DNA from: DASYRM01 sp036004405
GTDB lineage: Bacteria > Acidobacteriota > Vicinamibacteria > Vicinamibacterales > UBA2999
DNA length: 11,476 bases
Reading direction: 5' to 3'
NCBI GenBank assembly: GCA_036004405.1
Contig: DASYRM010000114.1
Coordinates: 1-11,476 of the forward strand
How positions within the stretch are numbered: position 1 is the first letter of the stretch; every line of letters begins with the position of its first letter. The notes below the pieces were generated by a model. The model ran no database searches. It was not told the origin of the DNA and saw nothing but the letters and a program-made list of their open reading frames with translations. Below, in pieces: positions 6,644 through 11,476 of the stretch. The position numbers and the translations under genes are program-made.

Positions 6644-7765
6644 TTACCAATCCTCCGCCACGGCCCGCACCATGTCAGCCAGGCTCAACAAATCCTTCAA
6701 GTCAACGATCTCGGCAGGCGAATGGGAATACCGGAGCGGCCAGCCAATCGGGACATCGACGACGCCAAACTCCACAAACGTCGAGCCGTCGTTGCCACCG
6801 TTGGTCGTGCCGATCTGCAGCGCGATGCCGCGGGCGCGCGCGATCTCCGCCAGCGAGTCCACGTACGCGGGCGGCGTGATGGAGGAGTTGTCGAGCGCGC
6901 GGGCGACGGCGCCGGCGCCGATCTTCGCGACGGCGAAGTTCTGCAGCTCGAGCGGGGAATCGGCCGAGACGAACGTGTCGATCGCGTGCACGCGCCGCGT
7001 CGTGGTGTCCAGCTGGCGCGCGACCGCCTCGGCGCCCTCGAGACCGATCTCCTCGCGCGTGCTGAAGATGAAAATCACCGGATGCGTGAGCCTGGCGCGG
7101 TCCAGGCGGCGCAGCGCCAGGATCAGCGCGGCGCAGCCCATGCGGTCGTCGAACGAACGGCCGGTCGCGCGCGTGCCGGCGAGCCGCACGTACTGCTTGG
7201 GCATGGTGATCGTCTGGCCGAGCTTCACCCCGAGCGACTCGGCGCCGGCCCGGGAGGTGGCACCGACGCTAACGCGCAGGGGCGGGGGCGTGCGGCGCGT
7301 GAGCCCCGTGTCGCGCGGCAGGAAGATGCCGGGGATGTCGCCGCCACCCGTGTGAATGAGCGCGGGCTTCGCCTCGAAGAGCGACAGGATGAAGCCGCCA
7401 CGGGTGCGCAGGCCGAGCGTGCCGTCGGCGTTGATGGTGTCGACGCGGAAGCCGATCTCGTCCATATGCGCGACAATCACCACCGGACCGTCGCCCTGGC
7501 CCGTGCGCACCCAGAGATTGCCGGCAGTGTCGGTTTCCGTTCGCGCCCAATTTGGCAGCAGGCGCTGCACCGTGGCTCGGACGGGCGCTTCCATGCCTGA
7601 CACGCCGTAACTCTCGACGAGGACCGAAAGGACGCTCTGCGCGTCGGAAATGCGGCTCGAATCCTGAGCGGAAAGTTGGAATGTTGGAATGTTGGAAAGA
7701 ACAACCGCAATGAACACGGTCCAACCTTCCAACGTTCCAACTTTCCAACCTTCCAACGCTTTCAT
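6644..7765 (-). CDS. Exported M42-family metalloaminopeptidase (glutamyl aminopeptidase/endoglucanase-like fold), intact active site
   Basis: Numbered from ATG 7765 (373 residues), the protein shows the full M42 dinuclear-metal site: H100 and D102 in VIVAHMDEIGF, the bridging Asp in SFDDRMG (206-207), E238-E239 in FSTREEIGLEG, D263 in HAIDTF and H348 in LRYSHSPAE. M42 enzymes are usually large tetrahedral cytosolic oligomers that trim peptides. This one starts with a hydrophobic segment (TVFIAVVL) and LSAQD, which suggests export to the periplasm or outside. ATG 7765 is chosen because it overlaps the upstream stop (ATGA) and follows GGGGGTGG at 7769-7776; ATG 7783 would add six residues. Codons 1-32 are encoded by an octamer inverted repeat. 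The upstream gene is a degenerate paralogue. Substrate is unknown. Confidence 0.9.
   Translation of the reverse strand: MKALEGWKVGTLEGWTVFIAVVLSNIPTFQLSAQDSSRISDAQSVLSVLVESYGVSGMEAPVRATVQRLLPNWARTETDTAGNLWVRTGQGDGPVVIVAHMDEIGFRVDTINADGTLGLRTRGGFILSLFEAKPALIHTGGGDIPGIFLPRDTGLTRRTPPPLRVSVGATSRAGAESLGVKLGQTITMPKQYVRLAGTRATGRSFDDRMGCAALILALRRLDRARLTHPVIFIFSTREEIGLEGAEAVARQLDTTTRRVHAIDTFVSADSPLELQNFAVAKIGAGAVARALDNSSITPPAYVDSLAEIARARGIALQIGTTNGGNDGSTFVEFGVVDVPIGWPLRYSHSPAEIVDLKDLLSLADMVRAVAEDW
7671..7763. repeat. Inverted array of TTCCAAC/GTTGGAA octamers
   Basis: Three direct copies of an 8-base unit (GTTGGAAT, GTTGGAAT, GTTGGAAA) at about 7675-7698 face about five inverted copies (TTCCAAC plus one variable base) at about 7720-7757. 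The spacer between them is about 21 bases. The outer ends GAAAG (7671) and CTTTC (7759-7763) also pair. The array could form a long imperfect hairpin. It lies wholly within the start of the M42 gene and is translated; the spacer encodes TVFIAVVL, the hydrophobic core of the signal peptide. Confidence 0.85.
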
Positions 7766-8709
7766 TGGCCACCCCCAATCCATTTCACCACATCCGCCAC
7801 TAGAGCATCAACGTCTCGCAGCCCCACTGTCTCCACCGCAGTCTCAGCGAACTTCGATGGCACCGTCACCACGCGGGCGTCCGTGAACGGGCCCTGCACG
7901 TTCAGGACGGTTTTCAGTCCCGCGGTGTCGGCATAGAGGCTCTGCACCGTAAACGCGACGACGACGGTGCCGCGCACGCGCGGGCGTGACAGCGCGGCGG
8001 AGGCGAGTGCGGCGCACGCCGCCCGGCGGCCCGCGCTCGGCGCGGCGAGGAGTCGATCGCCGTAGCGATGCGGCCGCTTGGTGAGGGACACCGGGGTGAG
8101 CAGCGCGATGCCGAGCGCGAGCACCTCGTCGCGCGAGCGGGCGCCGACGTCCACGTAGGCATTGTCGACCGTGAATGGCGGTTCGTCGCGCGTGGGCCGT
8201 CCGCGGGTCAGGTGGGTTGAGCGCACGGCCACGACGCCCGGCACCGCACTGCGGCGCCCGAACACCGTGACCCGGTGGCCCTCGATCTGTTGGTCGAACA
8301 GGGGAGAGAGTCGCGGTCCGCCGCCGACGCGACGCAGCGTGATGTAGCCGTCGTCCGTGATATTGCCGACCACGTAACCGGTCTCGTCGAGGTTGCAGTA
8401 GACGAGGCGTTTGGGCCCGCCGCGGCCGAGTGTGAGAGTCACGTTGCCGAGGCGGTCGCGGGTGCTGCCGGGCAGCAGCGCGAGCAGCGAATCGGTGACG
8501 GCTTGTTCGTAGCCGGTTACGGCGGTCATTCCGGAGAAACGGATCGCGAGGCTATCGACGCTTTGGGCGGACAGTGGGGCGGTCAAAACTACAACTGCGG
8601 CGGTCATGACGGTCAAAAACAAAATGCGGCGGTCAATTGCGACCGCCCGACCGCCGCCTTTGTCGTTTGACCGTCGCATTTGCTTCTTGACCGCCATAAG
8701 GCTCCTCAT
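7762..8709 (-). CDS. Degenerate M42-like protein (probable pseudoenzyme), exported
   Basis: This 315-residue protein aligns by eye with the M42 enzyme downstream: AVTGYEQAV with GVSGMEAPV, LVYCNLDETGY with VIVAHMDEIGF, and SAGRRAACAAL with FDDRMGCAALI. The catalytic residues are gone: the first metal His is Asn106, the bridging Asp region reads S-A-G-R (225-228), the catalytic Glu pair is Q256-S257, and no C-terminal His motif is visible. It is also shorter. It is therefore probably a non-hydrolytic partner or relic. Its frame is fully open, which argues for retained use. ATG 8709 overlaps the purN stop (ATGA) and has a perfect AGGAGG 5 bases upstream. A long basic N-terminus, a hydrophobic core at about 29-43 and LSAQS make a signal peptide. 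Codons 5-44 are encoded by a palindromic repeat. Confidence 0.8.
   Translation of the reverse strand: MRSLMAVKKQMRRSNDKGGGRAVAIDRRILFLTVMTAAVVVLTAPLSAQSVDSLAIRFSGMTAVTGYEQAVTDSLLALLPGSTRDRLGNVTLTLGRGGPKRLVYCNLDETGYVVGNITDDGYITLRRVGGGPRLSPLFDQQIEGHRVTVFGRRSAVPGVVAVRSTHLTRGRPTRDEPPFTVDNAYVDVGARSRDEVLALGIALLTPVSLTKRPHRYGDRLLAAPSAGRRAACAALASAALSRPRVRGTVVVAFTVQSLYADTAGLKTVLNVQGPFTDARVVTVPSKFAETAVETVGLRDVDALVADVVKWIGGGQ
8578..8695. repeat. Mosaic palindromic repeat element, copy 2 (inside an ORF)
   Basis: This element of about 118 bp has 9-bp inverted ends, GGCGGTCAA (8578-8586) and TTGACCGCC (8687-8695). Like copy 1 it has alternating half-units with short spacers, a central dyad (GCGGTCAATTGCGACCGC, about 8628-8645) and the block GACCGCCCGACCGCCGC. 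The stretch ACAACTGCGGCGGTCATGAC at about 8590-8609 also occurs on the minus strand of copy 1, so the two copies are oppositely oriented. It begins about 10 bases after the purN stop and is read through by the M42-like gene. Confidence 0.85.
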
Positions 8710-9278
8710 CCAATCCTCCTCGCAAGATCCAAAACCACCCGCCGCAGCAATCGATGCTCCGCTTCCAAAACCCGTGCCGCAAGCGAGTCGGGCGTGTCTC
8801 CAGGTTTGACCCGCACCTTTTCCTGCGCGATAATCTTCCCACGGTCGAACGCTTCGTCCACGAAGTGTACCGTCGCGCCCGACTCTTTGGCGCCGCTGGC
8901 CAGCACCGCGTCATGGACGTGATGCCCGTACATCCCCGGCCCGCCGAAATCGGGGAGCAGGGCAGGGTGGATGTTGATCATTCGTCCCCGAAAGCGCGAG
9001 ACCACGGACCGGGGGACGAGTTTCAAGTAGCCCGCCAGCACCACGAGTTGTGCGTCGCCGAGCGCCGCCAGCAGCTCCGCCGGGTCGTTGGGATCACGCA
9101 GCACCGTCGTCGGGACGGCGGCGCGGCGCGCCCGTTCGAGGGCACCGGCAGCGGGCCGGCTGGAAATTACGCGCGCCACACGCGCCACGGGAGAATTGTG
9201 CAGCGCATCGAGGAGGGCCTGCAGGTTCGTGCCGCCGCCCGACACCAGCACGGCGACACGCACCGGCTCGTCAGTCAC
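8706..9278 (-). CDS. purN: Phosphoribosylglycinamide formyltransferase 1 (PurN)
   Basis: PurN transfers a formyl group from 10-formyl-THF to GAR, the third step of purine synthesis, in the cytoplasm. The 190-residue length is typical. VLVSGGGTNLQALLD (10-24) is the GAR phosphate-binding loop. The catalytic Asn-His-Asp triad is N102 and H104 in MINIHPALLPDFGG and D141 in HFVDEAFDRGKIIAQ. The start is GTG 9278, which overlaps the previous stop as GTGA; no good ribosome binding site is visible, so translational coupling is likely. The gene ends in an ATGA overlap with the M42-like gene. In many bacteria purN sits next to purH or purM; here purH lies two genes downstream, separated by the M42 pair. 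Confidence 0.95.
   Translation of the reverse strand: MTDEPVRVAVLVSGGGTNLQALLDALHNSPVARVARVISSRPAAGALERARRAAVPTTVLRDPNDPAELLAALGDAQLVVLAGYLKLVPRSVVSRFRGRMINIHPALLPDFGGPGMYGHHVHDAVLASGAKESGATVHFVDEAFDRGKIIAQEKVRVKPGDTPDSLAARVLEAEHRLLRRVVLDLARRIG
8715..8720 (-). promoter_or_regulatory. Perfect AGGAGG ribosome binding site for the M42-like gene
   Basis: The coding strand reads AGGAGG with 5 bases before ATG 8709, inside the last codons of purN. It fixes the start upstream of the palindromic element and so implies that the element is translated. Confidence 0.8.
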
Positions 9279-10501
9279 TGATCGTTACGACGGCACGGCG
9301 CTACTGACTTCGGCTTGGATCCGCTCGTCACACTCAGCGTGAAGGCGCCGGTCACGAAATGCTCGCCCGCCGCCGTATTCACGACGATCTCATATTCGCC
9401 GTTCTGCGGGAACGTGGCGGTGAGGCGGGCCTGACAGTTGCCGCCCGAGTCGTCATCCTGGAAGTCACGGCCGCCGGTGATGCCGGGTCCGCGCAAGAAC
9501 AGATAGGCGTCGAACGCGTCGGACTCGAGGTCGATGGTGATCGTCTGGCCGGCGCGGCCCTGAATCGTCCACGGCTGCGCGTAGGTGCTGTCGCTCTCGA
9601 GCAGCACGTCGGTGCGGGTGAGATTGCCTTGCTGCGACTGCCCCACGTCGATGGACCGCTCTCCCACGGTCTGCGTGTGACGTGCCGCGCTGGCGCCGCT
9701 GAAGCGGCAGTTCCCCTTCGTCTCGACCGGCGACGCGCCCACGGTGACGCGCAACGTAAAGTGTCCCGTGGAGTGCGCGGGCCGCGCCGTATTCACGATC
9801 AGCCGCAGCGGGTGGTCGTCCTGCGGCGTGTACACGAGGCGGGAGTTGCAGCCGCCGCCGCCGTCGTCGTTGGCGACGATCTTGTCACCACGCCCGCGCG
9901 TGAGCCAGAGGTACGCATCGAAGTCGTCCGACACGAGATCGGCGGTGAACGCCTGGTTCGGCTTGGCGGGGAGGACCCAGCGCTGGTAATACGTCGAGTC
10001 GCCGCGGAACTCGGGATCGTCCGTGGAGAGATCCCCCGTAATCGTTTGCCCCACCTCGATCATGCCCGCCACCGGACCGAAGCCGCGGCAGACGGTGTCC
10101 GCCGCGACCCGCGCGCGGCCCCGCGCGAGCGCCACCTGGTAGTCGCCCAGCTCCGCCTGGCTGCTCGAATTCGCGTAGATTCGAAAATTCCCGGTGGCCG
10201 GCGGCACGAATGTCAGCCGCGCGTTGCAGTTCTCGCCGCCGTCGTCGTTGCGCGCCAGGGAATTCCCCGACGCGTCGGCGATCAGCAGGTTCGCGTCGAA
10301 GTCATCGGACGTGAGATCGACCGCGACGGTATCGCCTTTCTTTCCGGCAAAAGCATACAGCTTGTAGCGCGATCCGTCGGAGAACTTCTGGTCGGTGGGC
10401 ACGAGGCGGCCCGAGAGCACCTGGCCAACGCGAATCGGGATCTGCGACGCGAGGGCGGTTGGTGTGGCGGCGAGCGCTGCGAGGAGCAAACCCAAGCGCA
10501 C
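9275..10501 (-). CDS. Secreted protein with three tandem PPC-like (bacterial pre-peptidase C-terminal-type) domains
   Basis: This 408-residue protein has a signal peptide (MRLGLLLAALAATPTALASQ) and three repeats of about 100-110 residues beginning VGQVLSGRL (about 25), VGQTITGDL (about 151) and VGQSQQGNL (about 287). Each contains an acidic motif (SDDFDANLL, SDDFDAYLW, SDAFDAYLF) followed by a DDGG- or DDSGG-containing loop with N-C-N/Q-A/S-R-L, then an aromatic strand such as GNFRIYANS. This is the jelly-roll PPC/DVUA0089-type pattern, often calcium-binding and appended to secreted peptidases; here no catalytic domain is present. Each loop cysteine is matched by one shortly after its domain (DTVC, KGNC, VAPC), suggesting three equivalent disulfides. 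The start is GTG 10501 with AGGAG upstream. Function is unknown; a link to the exported M42 proteins downstream is only contextual. Confidence 0.8.
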   Translation of the reverse strand: MRLGLLLAALAATPTALASQIPIRVGQVLSGRLVPTDQKFSDGSRYKLYAFAGKKGDTVAVDLTSDDFDANLLIADASGNSLARNDDGGENCNARLTFVPPATGNFRIYANSSSQAELGDYQVALARGRARVAADTVCRGFGPVAGMIEVGQTITGDLSTDDPEFRGDSTYYQRWVLPAKPNQAFTADLVSDDFDAYLWLTRGRGDKIVANDDGGGGCNSRLVYTPQDDHPLRLIVNTARPAHSTGHFTLRVTVGASPVETKGNCRFSGASAARHTQTVGERSIDVGQSQQGNLTRTDVLLESDSTYAQPWTIQGRAGQTITIDLESDAFDAYLFLRGPGITGGRDFQDDDSGGNCQARLTATFPQNGEYEIVVNTAAGEHFVTGAFTLSVTSGSKPKSVAPCRRNDQ

Positions 10502-10507
10502 AAGAGT

Positions 10508-10512
10508 CTCCT
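10508..10512 (-). promoter_or_regulatory. Ribosome binding site of the PPC-like protein
   Basis: The coding strand has AGGAG with 6 bases before GTG 10501. It supports a GTG start in the 37-base gap after the phosphatase gene. Confidence 0.7.
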
Positions 10513-10538
10513 GACGACGAGGAAGCGCGGGCGACGCG

Positions 10539-11087
10539 CTAATCTAGAATCTCCGCCACCGCGCTCGCCAGGTCAGCGACGACCATCACACCGAGCGCCC
10601 GCGCCTGTCCCTGATGCAGATTGCCTTCCCCGGTGGCGACCAGGATTCCCCGGCCGCCCCGGCCGCCAAGCTCCGCGGCGGGCTGCACATCGGACAGCCG
10701 ATCGCCCACCCACCAGGACCGTGAGAAATCGATGTCGAGATCGGCCTGCGCGTCACGAAACAGCTTGAGGGCCGGCTTGCGGCAGTCGCAGGGCCCGGTG
10801 AAGCGCGGGTGATGGGGACAGAAGTAGGCGCCGTCCATGCGTGCGCCGTGCGTTGCGAGCAGCTCGCCAAGCCGGCGTTGCACGGCCTCGTAATCGGCGA
10901 CCGGAAACAGCCCGCGGGCGATTCCCGATTGATTGGTGACGACGACGACGAGAACGCCGTGTTCGTTGAGCCGCCGCACGGCGCCGGCGGCGCCGGGAAG
11001 GAGCCTGACGTTCGCCGGCTCGTGCAGAAACCCTGGATCTTCGACGATCGTGCCGTCGCGGTCGAGGAAGACCGCTCGCTTAGCCAC
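10539..11087 (-). CDS. gmhB: HAD-IIIA phosphatase, GmhB-like (D-glycero-D-manno-heptose 1,7-bisphosphate 7-phosphatase)
   Basis: The protein has 182 residues, matching GmhB. The HAD motifs are D9 and D11 (FLDRDGTI), T51-N52 (VVVTNQSGIARG), K104 (CRKP) and D129 with D133 (VGDRLSDV). The GmhB zinc loop is complete: C90 and H92 (CPHHP), C100 and C102. The family removes the C7 phosphate of heptose-1,7-bisphosphate for ADP-heptose synthesis (LPS core or other glycans). Close homologues in histidine biosynthesis use histidinol phosphate, so the exact substrate is inferred. The start is GTG 11087, overlapping the selA stop by 8 bases, with no clear ribosome binding site, so it is probably coupled to selA. 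No other heptose gene is in view. Confidence 0.88.
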   Translation of the reverse strand: MAKRAVFLDRDGTIVEDPGFLHEPANVRLLPGAAGAVRRLNEHGVLVVVVTNQSGIARGLFPVADYEAVQRRLGELLATHGARMDGAYFCPHHPRFTGPCDCRKPALKLFRDAQADLDIDFSRSWWVGDRLSDVQPAAELGGRGGRGILVATGEGNLHQGQARALGVMVVADLASAVAEILD

Positions 11088-11476
11088 GGAGCGCCGCGAT
11101 CACAGTCTCGACTTGTTCGGGGAAGATGGTGCGTGCATCGAGCAGCACCCGGCTGCCCGCGACGCGCGCGATGATGGGAGGATCGAACGAACGCAGCTGC
11201 GCGAGATAGGCGTCGGGCGCCGGGTGTTTGATGCCCACGAGCCACGTCTTCAGCTTCGCTCCGGGGAATGATCCACCCCCGACCTCAGAGTCGCCCTCCA
11301 CGAGCTCGGCGTTGTCACCCACGCCTTGCAGTAATGCCGTCGCACGCCGTTTCACGCCTTCGGCATCTTCGGTCAGCATGCGCAGCACCGGAATCTCCCG
11401 GCGCGCCGTCGTGTGGTCGCGATACAGCGCCAGCGTCGCTTCGAGGGCTGCCAGCGTCAGCTTGTCGGCGCGCACC
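11080..11476 (-). CDS. selA: L-seryl-tRNA(Sec) selenium transferase SelA, C-terminal part (partial)
   Basis: The frame enters from the right edge and gives about 131 residues. The opening VRADKLTLAALEATLALYRD, the IPVLRMLTEDAEGVKRRA segment, the VGGGSFPGAKLKTW motif and the ending DPPIIARVAGSRVLLDARTIFPEQ are characteristic of the SelA C-terminus. SelA is a PLP enzyme that converts seryl-tRNA(Sec) to selenocysteyl-tRNA(Sec). The PLP-binding lysine lies upstream, outside the window. GTG at 11475 is an internal valine codon, not a start. The gene stops at TAA 11080-11082, overlapping the phosphatase gene. Its presence implies that the organism recodes UGA as selenocysteine; selB, selC and selD are not visible here. 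Confidence 0.93.
   Translation of the reverse strand, partial: VRADKLTLAALEATLALYRDHTTARREIPVLRMLTEDAEGVKRRATALLQGVGDNAELVEGDSEVGGGSFPGAKLKTWLVGIKHPAPDAYLAQLRSFDPPIIARVAGSRVLLDARTIFPEQVETVIAALRG

Noticed and set aside
8519..8531. A further half-unit of the palindromic element (GGCGGTCAT)
   Set aside because: It encodes MTAV within the conserved M42-like segment and lacks the paired half-units, so it is probably a chance match.
9359..10768. A 469-codon open frame on the + strand opposite the PPC-like protein and phosphatase genes
   Set aside because: It is rich in Arg, Ala and Gly with no domain pattern and spans two genes with clear motifs on the other strand. Long antisense frames are expected at this GC content.

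Overview
The window is GC-rich bacterial DNA with almost no intergenic space. Lipoprotein and Sec signals, an outer-membrane efflux factor and a heptose-bisphosphate-type phosphatase point to a diderm. Signal peptides ending in L-S-A-Q, the DUF2723 membrane protein and the mix of families resemble Gemmatimonadota, possibly from a metagenome. That assignment is inference from style; no marker gene proves it.

Left part (1-2519, + strand): the last codons of an unidentified gene, a TolC-family outer-membrane factor and an RND/MFP-type periplasmic adaptor lipoprotein. They are linked by TGATG stop/start overlaps and look like the outer-membrane and periplasmic parts of an efflux pump whose inner-membrane pump is not in view. 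The adaptor meets the minus-strand cluster head-on, and the two stop codons share one CTAG.

Rest of the window (2516-11476, - strand): eight genes run leftward, most with 4-8 bp overlaps. In transcription order they are selA (partial), a GmhB-like phosphatase, a secreted protein of three PPC-like domains, purN, a degenerate M42-like protein, an intact M42 aminopeptidase, purH and a DUF2723/GT117-type membrane protein. Two late purine-synthesis enzymes (PurN, PurH) therefore flank a pair of exported M42-family proteins, one with all metal ligands and one that has lost them.

The most unusual content is at the gene junctions. (1) purH can be read from ATG 6493 as a full-length 520-codon frame, but codon 15 is an in-frame amber codon (TAG, 6449-6451), and no ribosome binding site precedes the ATG. 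(2) A mosaic palindromic element with GGCGGTCAA/TTGACCGCC ends occurs twice (6496-6636 and 8578-8695). One copy sits just upstream of purH; the other is translated as the N-terminal and signal-peptide region of the M42-like protein. (3) A different inverted repeat, made of TTCCAAC octamers (7671-7763), encodes the signal peptide of the intact M42 enzyme. Two unrelated palindromic repeats thus supply export-signal coding sequence to neighbouring paralogues.
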